A stretch of 64,000 nt of DNA from Tetracentron sinense. Taxonomy: Eukaryota; Streptophyta; Magnoliopsida; Trochodendrales; Trochodendraceae. The notes below the pieces were generated by a model, which was given only the letters and a program-made list of their open reading frames with translations, did no database searches and had not been told where the DNA came from. The stretch spans positions 13,828,938 through 13,892,937 of the forward strand of contig CM026574.1 of NCBI GenBank assembly GCA_015143295.1, in the 5' to 3' direction. The translations under genes and the position numbers were made by a program. Every line of letters begins with the position of its first letter. The first letter of the stretch is position 1. This document shows, piece after piece, positions 35,501 through 48,636 of the stretch.

Positions 35501-36819
35501 GCAACATAGGATTGATTTTGATGAGACCTTCAGTCCTGTCATGAAACCAACCACTATACAGTTGGTTCTCTCTTTAGTTGTCTCCTTCAACTGGTCCATT
35601 CGCCAACTGGATGTGAGTAATGCCTTCCTCCATGGCAACCTTGAAGAAGAAGTTTTTGTGTCTCAACCTCCTGGGTTTCTCGATCGTGCTTTTCCGACTC
35701 ATGTATTTCATCTCCACAAAACTATGTATGGTCTCAAGCAGGCCCCTCGCGCTTGGTTTCAAAATTTTAGCTCTTATCTACTTGCTTCGGCTTTATATGT
35801 AGCAAGGCCGACAACTCCATGTTTATCTTCTGATCTACCCATGGTACCTTGATCTTGCTCCTCTATGTGGATGATATTATTCTCGTAGGGAATTCAGGCT
35901 CTCTCATTCAGTCTTTCATCACCAACATGGCCTCTTCGTTTCACATGAAGGGCCTTGGTACTCTTCACTATTTTATCGGGATGGAAGTTAATCGCTCTGC
36001 CAACGGCCTTGTTCTTTCTCAAAAGAAGTATGCTCTGGACATCCTCACCGAGCATGACATGATTGGCTCCAAGCCCTGCTCCAGCCCTGTTGCTCTCCAC
36101 TCCAAGCTCTCAACTCTTGATGGTGTTCCTCTTGAGGATCCCACTGCCTATCGCCAGTTAGTAGGGGCCCTACAGTATCTCACCCTCACTAGGCCTGATT
36201 TAACCTTTGCTGTTAATCAGGCATGCCAGTTCATGCATCATCCCACCTCCCTCCACCTCCAAGTTGCCAAACGCATTCTTCGGTACTTCAAAGGGCATCT
36301 TGATCATGGCTTGACCATTCATCCCTCTAATGACTTTACTTTGACCACTTATTCTGATGCCAATTAGGCAGGAGATCCAGATGATCGTCGCTCTACTACC
36401 GGTTTCTGTATTTTCTTGGCCGCAATCTTATCTCATAGTGCAGCAAGAAGCAGAAAACCGTGTCCCACTCCAGTGCCGAAGCAGAATATCGGGCTTTGGC
36501 CTTTACCACTACCGAAACGGTGAGGCTTCCTTATCTTCTTTGCGATCTACGCATTAGTTGGGCTCACTTATCCATCTCTATTGTGACAATGTCAATGCCA
36601 CCTATATGGCTTCCAATCCGATTTTCCATGCTCGTGCGAAGCATGTAGAGATCGATTATCACTTTGTTCGTGAACGTGTTGTTCCAGGGCATTTGCAAAT
36701 TTTATTTATTTCCATTGACCAACAGTCAGCCGACATTTTCACAAAGGGTCTCCCTAGCCCACGGTTTCGTTTCCTTCAATCCAAGTTGCTTTCTCATTCG
36801 ACATCAACTTGCGAGGGAG

Positions 36820-37060
36820 TATTAACTGCAAAGCATGGTGCTACCTCTCCTTCCAACCGTGGCCACCCTCCTTCTATTATTGGAGATTCTCCAATGATCC
36901 CCAAACGGATCCAGTAGCAAAGATTTGCATATATTCTTGTTGTTTTCAAATTGTAGTCTTTCCTAAACTCATCTAAATTCCCTTGGATGATATTAGAAGT
37001 TGTAACATCTATAAATATAAATCAATGGAAGAAGAGAAAGTAAGTTCTCCAATTCTTTTA
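36820..37060 (+). repeat. 3' LTR of the Ty1/copia element
   Basis: 241 bp, pair of 32302-32551, preceded by a purine-rich GCGAGGGAG tract and followed by the GGTTA duplication. Confidence 0.88.
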
Positions 37061-37065
37061 GGTTA

Positions 37066-37454
37066 GGGGTTAGGGGATTAGCACTCATGATGAACGTCAA
37101 CAGCCACACCAAGACTGGAACACGAGTTACACCTCCTCAAAGGGAGAGATACAACCACTAGGACAAGCTCATTGAGTAGAAGAAAAGATCGAATAGATAC
37201 GTATCTATTATACATATGCACACATAGGTCCAATGTGTGTGAATTAATGGGTCCTATGTATGTAAATTAATTAATAATTGAAACTAGACATGACAACATA
37301 GCTATTAGACAAAATAACTCAAAATAACTATGAAGCTACATCAGTTAAAGTAGACTCATGATAAGAACACTCTTGGAAAGAAAACAAATCTTCATAAAGT
37401 TACAAAAAAATAAGAAAAGAAAGGAGTTTTCTACAAAAGCATCAATCTAAAAAT
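37066..37454. other. Intergenic, no gene seen
   Basis: Immediately right of the Ty1/copia target duplication. AT-rich; no feature is supported. Confidence 0.35.
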
Positions 37455-38180
37455 TAAAGATGGTTAAAATAAATTTGGCATTATTAAGGTGATGTATGAG
37501 TGAGTAATAACTACTGTGAAAATAATTGTAGGCCATGCAATTGAGTTTCATGTGACAAAAGGGTTACATCAGGGTCAATAGGATTCCGTATCTTTTTACA
37601 TTTGGTTTGTATGAACCAACGAACTCATATTCAAGATGTCACTTGGTGAATTCTATTTACATGTGTCTTAATGGATGAAACTAAATGGGATAAATTTAAA
37701 ACTAAAATTGTGAAAGGATACCTTTGATTGTAAATTAAAATAGATCAGACTAAGACAAAATATATGGAATATACTTTGACGGTTCGATATATTGATCCCG
37801 ACTCTAGCTATACTATATAGCCATTTTGATAATCAGTTTTCAGTTCGGGCAGTCCAACCTCCCGGTTTGGTCTTGGTTTGGTGATTAATACATCTTAATC
37901 AAATTAAAAAGAAAATTTTATAAAATAACGACAATACTAGAGTTATGTTTTATGGACCTGAATGGTGAGATACAAAGAAACAACATATTCATAGAGTTAA
38001 TATAATCAAGATGAATATATTAAGATCAATGGGTGAAAAGACAAAGAACGATAAGACTATAAATGAGAGAGAGTTAATTGAGATATTTTAAACACGTTTA
38101 TCAGAAAACCAATGACCCGAGTAAAAAGCAAATTGAGGCAAGTTGAAGGTTCTAAAAGGAGATAACAAACGACTTAACTA
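37455..38180 (+). pseudogene. Strongly decayed LINE reverse transcriptase
   Basis: A plus-strand translation shows a plant LINE pattern with stops: IEFHVTKGLHQGQ (usual GLHQGSALSPYLF), then NELI..MSLGEFY (usual DELT..VPWCMLF), then NLKLKL and KIR-like TEYM relics. It continues with KMNILRSMGEKTKNDKTINE (usual MRMLRWMCG..RKDKIRNE) and a VRKSKLRQVEGSKR end. It spans about 240 residues in more than one frame with no intact ORF. Probably an RTE- or L1-type relic, much older than the LINE at 28.2 kb. Confidence 0.6.
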
Positions 38181-38839
38181 AAGTTTCGCCTTTTAATAGA
38201 ACACAATGACAAAAAAAAAATCTATGTTGTCAGCCATAAATATTTAGGTTAAGGCATTGATGATGATAATTGTTACTACCCACTCGTTAATGAATTCTTT
38301 TGAGGTAAATAAATGGAAGATAAGATTAAAAAAATTAAATGGACATACTTGAGCACTGATTTCAACACGGCCACTCCTAAGGTTGTGAACCAGATGGTTT
38401 CCTCCATGATGTCCAGTCTGTAGGAATCTTGTAACCATCTGCTATTTTTTTTCGTTGAATATCATATCTATCAACTGAACCTAAGTAATCTAAGTTTATT
38501 GGATTCTAAACCTCTTAAATTTTCAAACGAGAGTTAGGTCTGGTTTTGATGCTAAGCTTAAGTAAAGAAACCAATTAGAAAACTCTAATCCTGGGAAACA
38601 AGTATACACAAATTTGTAATCATTTCCAAATCTAAGAAATCCAATCTGAAACTACTATATACATTATGTTTCTTAAAAAAGAAACACGTGGAATCCCTGT
38701 TGTTAGGGCATGAAGGAAAAATATTATGCAGTTAGAGCATTTTTTGAAAATATTATGCAATTAGGGCTTAAAAAAATCAGCCTTACCATCCCGATTCATT
38801 TTGTATTCATCAACTATGTATCCTATAGTAACCACCACA
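38181..38839. other. Intergenic, no gene seen
   Basis: AT-rich with no recognisable feature. Confidence 0.35.
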
Positions 38840-39451
38840 AATATGTTTATTAATCACAGTTTTATTTTCAAGTACAATCACCGTGTTCATGGAAACCATG
38901 ATGCAATCCACTATAAATTGCGATTGAGATCGCACGAAAATTTTGAAGAGATTTTAGATCACAGTTATAAAAGGAGTCGTGATTACAAAAACTCGTGGGA
39001 ACTATTAAATCACGATTACGTAATAACCGTATCATAAATATTTTTTAGCATCAATGTTATTAATATGACCGTGATCTTATATTGACAATAAAATCTATTT
39101 AGAATTTATTTGATTTCTGATCACGGTATACAACAACCGTGATTGTATTTACCATCCATATATATGAATATGCATGCAACTACTATATAAAAGCGTGTTT
39201 TGTTGCTAAATTTCCGCAAGAGAAAGAAAAGTGTCTTTAGCATGTTCTATTTTAGAAAACTTGAAGACATGGAAAAAGCATTAACATGCCTCTTCTCCCC
39301 GATGGAAGAGAAGAAGAAACATGAGAGTGAGTTGTCTCTACTACTGGAAAGAGCACACCTTCATTTTCTTCTTCTTCCAGTCTCTGATTTTCCTAAAACA
39401 AAAAATCTCCCAAGAATCAACATGTCTTTTAGTGTCATCAATTGTTGCTTC

Positions 39452-41730
39452 CACTACAAAATTTTAAGATTTTTACCAGTAGTTCAAAACCGTCGCTGCA
39501 ACTAAAAAAAACCGCCTTTACAAAATATAACGGTGGTCTTTAAACCATTCGTGATAAGACCTATCGCAAAGTCCTATTTTGGAGGTTTTATAACGGTGGT
39601 TCCAATACCCGCCGTTATATGCAAATATTTAACAACGGTTATTTATTCCTTTACCGGTGGTTAAATAAGGGCAATTCCATCAAAACAATGCTACATATAA
39701 CGGCGGTTGTTTACCACCATTATATAATAACTATATATCGGCAATCAAATACTACCGTTGAAATTATAAATGTAATTAATTAAATAGAATTTGTAACGAC
39801 GGTTTGAAACCGCCGTAGTTAATTAGAAATTAAAAAATATATTTTTTTTATTAAAAAAAATACCTGTATTAATTGTATCTGTGAGCAATATAAAATAAAT
39901 TCAAATAATCTACACAATTTCTGAACACCGAAATATAATTCATCAATACATAAATTCATGCCCATAAAAATGCCATAATAAACCGTCTAAAATGTAATAA
40001 TTGCAATATATACATGCCCATAAAAATGTATCGCAAGTAAAATAAAAAATATGCCAAAGTTGCCTAGCAACTCCCTCGGACTAGGTCGGTCCTACTGCTG
40101 CTAAAGCTGACAGATGTGTGCTGCTGATTCCCTCCTAGAAAAATAAGAAAATACAATTTATTATTAAAATATCAAAATGATAAAATTTAAGAATTTTATC
40201 ATTAATATGAAAATAAAAAAAAATATTATATATTTCTTACTTATTGAGTTTAACACATAAAAGTTTAGTTCATTAGCCTGGACTGAACTATGCGCACCAA
40301 ATCCTAATCGGGGCTCAGTTTTTGATGCAATTTCTTCTAATGCGGGTATTTCAATTTATCCTATTTGTTGCAATTGGTTTCGATGCAATCTGAGGTCGTT
40401 TGCCCGATTTGGGCACCAAGAGGCTCGAAATCAATAGTTTTTAAGTACAATTAGGCCCAATGTTACCTGGTTCATTGGTTCGCTCGGTTCGAATTCGGGT
40501 TCGTAATTCACTACTCTAAAGTGTACCTGGTTCGCTCGCTAGGAGTACAATGAGTTAATTCATTTCTCGGTTCACTTAGGTTCTTTTGTTTGGTTCGCTA
40601 GCTTGGTTCGCTTATATATATATGTATATAAGTTATGATTATAGTTTTAATAAATTCTAACTCATAGTTAAAGGGAGTTAAAAAGGGGACACATTAAACT
40701 ATGAGTTAGAATTTATTTGCAATTAAAAAAGAGTTAATTTGCAAAATGGTTACACATAATAGTGCATTTGTAAACCTCTTATCTGTAATTAGAATAGAAT
40801 TAATTTGCAAAATGGTTGCACATAACAGTGTATTTGCAAACCAGTTATTTGCAAAAAGGAAGAACCTAAGCAGCTGAATTGTAAAAACCACTTTCTTTAT
40901 TAGTTTATTTATTTGAAATGACAATTTTTCCCCTAGTGTTAATGATTGATTCATTGAAATGTCATTTCTCTCTACAGAAAACGACAACATCGTTTACACA
41001 CTTCTGCCATCGCCTTCTGCCGACCCGATTATATCAAACCGACCCGCCGCGAACTTGGATCTTTTGCACAAGTTATCGGTTCGCTCAAATCACCGAACTG
41101 GACCGAACCGAACCGCGAACTGGTTCGCTTTGAACAGGTTCGCGGGTTATACTAGTGGCCAGCGAATTAGGTAACCCTGGTTAGGCCTAAACCTACAAAC
41201 GCGTACCAAATTCTAATCGGGACTCAGATTTCAATTTCGTTTCTTCTAACGCATGTATTTTAATGCATCGTAAGTGTTGGAATTGGTTTCGATACAATCC
41301 GAGGTCGTTTGCAATTTGGGCACCGAGATGCCCGAAATCCATAGTTTTCAAGTATATATACTTAGGCCTAAACCTACAAACGCGCACCAAATCCTAACCA
41401 GGGCTTGGATTCTGATGTCATTTCTTCTAACGTGTGTATTTCAATATATCCTAATAATGTTTATAAAAACAGTTTGTTTAACAAACCGTCGTTATAATCG
41501 TGGCGGTAATTGTCAAGGCGGGAAGCCAAAATGTGGAGGGAACTCTTTGCCACAATGATTTGTTAATAACCGCTGTTACATAATATATTACAACAGTGGA
41601 TTAGTAAAAACCGCCGTTACAAAGAGGCGGTAACCATGCTTATACTGCGGTTATGATAAACCGCCTTTACAAATAACCTTCTACTGCGATTATTGGAAAC
41701 CCTCATAACAAACCTGTTATTTTGTAGTGT
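39452..41730. mobile_element. Non-autonomous CACTA element with TTC target duplication
   Basis: Starts CACTACAAAA (39452) and ends TTTTGTAGTG (41730), perfect inverted tips. TTC lies on both sides (3-bp TSD). Subterminal zones (39470-39830 and 41460-41710) are full of AACCGCCGTTA and CGGCGGTT motifs. The centre has three copies of a ~190-bp stretch (about 40258-40450, 41170-41345, 41366-41460) containing ACCAAATCCTAA and a TTTCTTCTAACG stretch. A GGTTCGCTCGGTTCG-rich insert (40465-41155) lies between the first two. No transposase. Confidence 0.8.
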
Positions 41731-41942
41731 TCTCACTAATGGAAGAATGGATCTTCTGCTGCATTTTCAACTCTAAAGCATTAGGAAGGAAATTGATGCA
41801 TGAAACATGCAAAGATTACATTTTGGATAAACAGGGGAAAGGTGAAGATTATGAGAATGAGATATTTCGTATTCTTGAAGCAGCACATAAGAACTCCTGT
41901 GTTCGTATAATTATGCTTATTGTAGAAGATGTACGTCTTCAA

Positions 41943-41950
<8 letters not shown>

Positions 41951-41980
<30 letters not shown>
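41951..41980. repeat. (AT)n microsatellite
   Basis: A poly-A tract followed by about fourteen AT units. Confidence 0.85.
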
Positions 41981-41982
<2 letters not shown>

Positions 41983-42204
41983 TACGATCACGGTTATAAC
42001 GAGAACTGTGATTATTAAATAGTATTGGTCATGATTTATTCTTGTCTATTCCATTTGGATCATGATATATATAGTAAAATGTGATCGTAAGTTCACCCAA
42101 TCTTTTCATATTCCAATAAATGAATCACAATTGTTTATCAATAAACCATCATTGTTATATGATGTCTTTGTATTATTTCAAACAAAAAATAATTTTAAAA
42201 TTAT

Positions 42205-42751
42205 TATAGAGTTCCAATCACAATTTTGGTAGGAATTATTTAAGTTAAAAGGCACTCAACTCAATCACAGTTCAACATTTGACCCTCAATCTGATGGCCA
42301 AACCAAAATTGTTAATCGTTGTTTAGAAATTCATTTGAGGTGCTTTGTGGGTTATAAACCAAGGGATTGGATTAAATGGGTGTCACTAGCTGAATGGTGG
42401 TACATCACTAGCAGCCACTCTTCTACCAGAATAACTCCTTATGAGGCCGCTTATGGGGTTCCTCCACCATATCTCATAAGGTACGTAGAAGGCACAATCC
42501 AAGTACAGGTTGTGGAAGACATCCTCAAGGACCAGGATCAGATCATGAAGCTGCTTCAGGATCATTTAGTGGTGTCACAAGATTAAATGGAGAGGATGGC
42601 CGACCTTCACTGGACATAGCGTGAGTTTGTTGTGGGCAACTGGGTATATCTAAAGCTCCAACCATGCCACCAACAGACCGTGGCAATGAGAAATTCACAA
42701 AACTTTCTCCTAAATACTATGGCCCCAATCAAGTGATGAAATGGCATGACT
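42205..42751 (+). pseudogene. Ty3/gypsy integrase relic
   Basis: The translation shows the integrase C-terminal part of a Ty3/gypsy element (FDPQSDGQT, EWWYITSSHSSTRITPYEAAYG, then a chromovirus-like LSPKYYGPNQV tail). Only the end of the integrase is left and it is broken. It stops where the reverse-strand Ty1/copia LTR begins at about 42752. Confidence 0.65.
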
Positions 42752-43156
42752 TGTTATAACCAGTTCGACAAATCTAGAGAAATAAGAAAACGAGAAAGAA
42801 AGCAATCACAAAATTGAAATAAGATATACGTGGTTTGGAAAGATGCGAACGTCCACAGGAGAAAACGACAAGAAGATCCACTACGAATAAGAGAGATTAC
42901 AGTGGGTACAAGCTCTCACGAAACATCTCTAAAAACCCTTGATCGCAACCTCAAAGAAAATCCTTCATATAGCTAGGGTTACAACATAAGAGACAAACGA
43001 GGTAAAAGAATGGGTCAAACTTTCGGTTGGGGGCTTCACTCCTGAACCTCCATTAATCGGGTCACATCTGGTCGACATTGGGTCATCAAAAATCCAGGTA
43101 AGATCCATACTAACTTTCCAACAAAGCTCATTTGCTAAATTTGAGCCAAACTCACA
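42752..43156 (-). repeat. Putative 3' LTR of the reverse-strand Ty1/copia relic
   Basis: On the minus strand it starts TGTGAGTTTGG right after the polypurine tract and ends ...GTTATAACA. It abuts the gypsy relic, as if inserted into it. Confidence 0.6.
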
Positions 43157-44307
43157 AATCTCCACCTTGGTGAGAATTCTGACAATCTCCACCATACAAG
43201 AAACTCCTCTTGCCGCCTCTACCATCCCCTTAAGGGCACTCAAGTACTGACAACACTAATCAGGTCCAAGCAATCCTTGAACTTCACTGTAAGGATGGGC
43301 CTGGTCATCATATCTATTGGATTCTCTACTGTAGCAATCTTCTTCATTGCAATAGCTCCCTGAGAAACCACATCTCCGATAAAATGATGTTTGACATCAA
43401 TGTGTTTGGTCCTCTCATGAAACATTTGATTTTTGGTCAAATGTATGACAATTTGGCTGTCACAAAACACAGTAGACTGCTCTTGCTGTAACCCCAAATT
43501 ACCAACCAGACCTCTTAGCCATATTAGCTTCCTTCACTGCTTTTGTAGTTGCCATATACTCAGTTTTAGTAGTAGACAATGCAACTGTAGACTGCACAGT
43601 TGCTTTCCAACTAATGGTACTCCCACAAAGGGTGAAAACATAACCTGTCAAAGATCTCTTTCTATTCATATCTCCCGCATAATCTGAATCAACATATCCA
43701 ATAGCAATACCAAAAGTTTCACTACTTCTATAATATATCAATCCAATATCTACAATACCTTTCAAATAACGAAGTATCCATTTCACTACTTGCCAATGGG
43801 CTTTCCCAGGCGTATCCATATATTTGCTCACCACATTAATTGCCTGTGAAATGTCTGGTCTAGTGCAAACCATAGCATACATGATGCTCTCAATAGCACC
43901 AGCATAAGGAACATGAGACATGTGCTCCACCTCTTCCTCAATCTGTAGTGACAGAGCAACTGAAAGTCTAAAATGAGCTGCAAGTGGCAGAGTACTCACC
44001 CACTTTTCAATCCCTATTAATCTCTATCCCAATTACTTCTTGGTTTCACCCAAATCTTTTATTTCAAACTCACTGCTCAACTGAGTTTTTACACTTTTGA
44101 TCTCAGATATGTTCTTAGCAACAATTAGCATGTCATCAAAATATAACAACAAATACACAAAAGAAACATCTGACAACTTCCTGTGATAAACACAACTGTC
44201 ATACTCACTCCTACAGTAGTCATTTCCAATCATGAAAGTATCAAAGTGCTTATACCACTGTCTAGGAGATTGCTTCAAACCATACAAAGATTTCTTCAGC
44301 AAACATA
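42752..44307 (-). mobile_element. 3' part of a Ty1/copia element (Tnt1/Tork-like)
   Basis: Minus-strand parts, from right to left: reverse transcriptase C-terminus (about 44300-44030, with KSLYGLKQSPRQWYKHFD and the YFDD site), RNase H (about 43999-43240, with a ADxxGDxxxRKSLTG-type segment and SWKATVQSTVALSTTKTEYMA). A purine tract (AAGGTGGAGATT) and a ~405-bp putative 3' LTR (42752-43156) with TG...CA ends follow. The 5' half is missing at 44307, where unrelated repeat sequence starts. Broken in a few places; no partner LTR for dating. Confidence 0.8.
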
Positions 44308-44661
44308 CTCGGTCTGTCTGATCTCACACTTCAATCAACCCCTTCGTACTTCGATCCAATTAATCGATTGACCAAGAAGCTAATCTCTTTTGTTTGGGAT
44401 GGTAGCTAAAATGAAGGGATAAGTGGCGGCTTGTAACAACGTGTTTCCTCTAGTAGTGGAGGTAAAATTGTAAAAGAGTATCCTTTGTTAATGGTGTTAT
44501 TCTGAAGAGCTTGGTAGGGGAGGGGCAATGTAATTTCAGAAACAAGATGGAAGGTTTCTGAAATTTCATTAAACCTCAAGGACGGTCAGTGTTATTTACC
44601 CTAGAATGTTTTATGGAAAATGAACCACTTTTACAGAAAATAACTTAAGTTTCAAAGATCC
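44308..44661. repeat. Duplicated ~350-bp block, copy 2 (MULE-C right end)
   Basis: Begins CTCGGTCTGTCTGATCTCAC and ends TTTCAAAGATCC, as at 30623-30973. The MULE-type right end GGTCAGTGTTATTTACCC lies at 44584-44601, and the match continues about 60 bp beyond it. Confidence 0.75.
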
Positions 44662-45284
44662 ATAAGTCATTTCTCTGTAAAATCTCAACCTCTTTAAAAA
44701 TATTTAATGGTTACAAAAATATCCTTATATATAATTTTTTTAATTTTATATTTAAATATTTTATAGTTTTGTAATAAAAAAAATTCCGCCTTATTTTCAA
44801 GAATGCCACCAACCAATAAAAACTGAGTAGAACATTTATCATTTACCATACAAGTTTTTCCTTTGTAAATGAATTACGCTGTAAAATCATTTAGGTGCAA
44901 ACAAAGAAACGGATTCTTAGTAAAATTGAATATTTAGATAACATTCTCATATACCAGTCCAACATAGTCCCTTTTTCTACCATGGTAGAAAGTGTCCCCT
45001 AAAGGAGAAGACACGGGTTCAAGTCTCTTCCGGGTAGGGGTGTCGATGGGCACGTTTATTGCCACTCTTACTTGGGGTGAGGCTTTGGAAAGGTCTCCAG
45101 TTTACAACATACTAACATTCTAACTAGTGTCCAGCGCCAAGAGTCAACTAATGAATAGTATAATTAGGTACTTAAAAAGGATTAAAAGGGAAAGAGAAAA
45201 ATAGATCTTGAGGTGAGGGGTTGATATGCTCACCAATTTATTAACCTGTCTAGATAACAAAAACACATAGGAAGGTTTATCCCT
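44662..45284. other. Intergenic, downstream of the terpene synthase
   Basis: AT-rich; no gene. A decayed MITE-like pair (GTAAAATCA / TGTAAAAT motifs) at 44640-44900 is possible. Confidence 0.3.
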
Positions 45285-45461
45285 CAACAAAATAACAAAA
45301 CATACTTAAACACACCTCCCTGGCTATTCCAGTGGTAGAAAACCTTAACAAAATAACAAAACATACTTAAGCACACTCCCTGGCTATTCCAGTGGTAGAA
45401 AACCTCAACAAAATAGCAAAACATACTTAAGCACACTCCCTGGCTACTCCAGTGGTAGGAC
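45285..45461. repeat. Three tandem ~61-bp repeats beside the TPS 3' end
   Basis: Three copies of a unit containing CAACAAAATAACAAAACATA and CCTGGCTATTCCAGTGGTAG, within 240 bp of the stop codon. They may lie in the 3' UTR. Confidence 0.8.
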
Positions 45462-45491
45462 CTATCTACTATCCTTAGATACATGATGCCT

Positions 45492-45516
45492 AGGGAGAGA
45501 GGGAGAGAGAGAGAGA
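45492..45516. repeat. (GA)n microsatellite
   Basis: Short GA-rich tract just past the TPS stop codon. Confidence 0.8.
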
Positions 45517-45522
45517 GGCAGT

Positions 45523-48103
<2,581 letters not shown>

Positions 48104-48104
48104 T

Positions 48105-48113
48105 CATTTATAG
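48105..48113 (-). promoter_or_regulatory. TATA box of the terpene synthase gene
   Basis: Minus strand CTATAAATG, 17 bp before the ATG at 48088 and 50 bp before the ATG at 48055. A start site about 30 bp downstream would fall after the first ATG. Confidence 0.55.
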
Positions 48114-48631
48114 GCAAAAAAAAGGTTGGCTTTCTTGTCATAGTAAGCAAATTAGGCACGTAAGAGAACGTGTGATATCACAAGCTTGTAATGTTGCGCT
48201 AGCACGCCAGACCCCAAGATTTTTTTGCACATGCATGCACATGTAGTCCTCCATTTTTTTTTTGTACATGCATATGCACAGGAACAAGAAAACAAACCGA
48301 GTATGTTTCACCTTTCTTTCCATGTTTGGTTAAATGTTTCCGAATTAATAATGTCATATGATACATTCTTGTTTGGAACTTTCCAATCTTGAAGACATCT
48401 AAACATTTTCTTTTGACATATACTTTTATGGATAGGAAAAATATTACCAATGGTAAATTTTGTATAACTGCATTTTTGTTAGGTTCAATTTCTATTCTAC
48501 TCTAGTTTATTGTATTAGGCTTTGAATTTGGAGGAGGGATTGATAGTTTCTAAGAATAGATTGTTTTGACATTATTCTTTTATTTAGAATTCTCGAAATT
48601 TTAATTCTCATGTCATTTACAAACTTATGAA
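48114..48631 (-). other. Terpene synthase upstream region
   Basis: No gene. Contains two CATGCA-rich stretches, GCACATGCATGCACATG near 48228-48244 and TACATGCATATGCACA near 48265-48280, each next to a poly-T tract. CATGCA is the core of plant RY elements; function here is not shown. Confidence 0.4.
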
Positions 48632-48636
48632 AAACG

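Larger units (their letters stand above)
32302..37060 (+). mobile_element. Ty1/copia LTR retrotransposon, full structure but broken
   Basis: LTRs lie at 32302-32551 and 36820-37060. A perfect 5-bp target duplication GGTTA sits at 32297-32301 and 37061-37065. The PBS TGGTATCAGAGC (initiator Met tRNA type) follows the 5' LTR at 32552. Parts in Ty1/copia order on the plus strand are: gag region (about 32.6-33.3 kb), protease and gag-pre-integrase region (33.6-34.1), integrase core (34.2-34.8), reverse transcriptase (35.3-36.2, with YVDDI), RNase H (36.3-36.8). The LTRs are about 95% identical outside one small gap, so the insertion is probably a few million years old. The coding part is broken in roughly ten places and it cannot be active. 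Confidence 0.92.
39200..41999 (+). pseudogene. Unidentified ORF interrupted by a CACTA element
   Basis: Two pieces are read in the same frame: 39200-39463 (up to ...SVINCCF) and 41731-41999 (SLMEEWIFCC... to ...IIMLIVEDVRLQ and a low-complexity tail). Taking out the CACTA element and one TTC repeat joins them without a stop, giving about 175 residues. The first part has a charged segment (MEEKKKHESELSLLLERAH). The second is hydrophilic, then hydrophobic (NSCVRIIMLIVEDV). I do not recognise the family. It could be an exon captured by the surrounding CACTA-like element, a host gene piece, or a chance ORF. The (AT)n at 41952-41980 ends the readable part. Confidence 0.35.
38840..42200. mobile_element. 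Possible CACTA-like element with ATCACGGTT subterminal repeats
   Basis: Both 38840-39150 and 41985-42175 are dense in ATCACGGTTAT/AACCGTGAT-type motifs in both directions, resembling the subterminal regions of one CACTA-like element. The middle holds an ORF split by a second CACTA insertion. I could not find the terminal CACTA bases or a target duplication, so limits and class are tentative. Confidence 0.35.
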
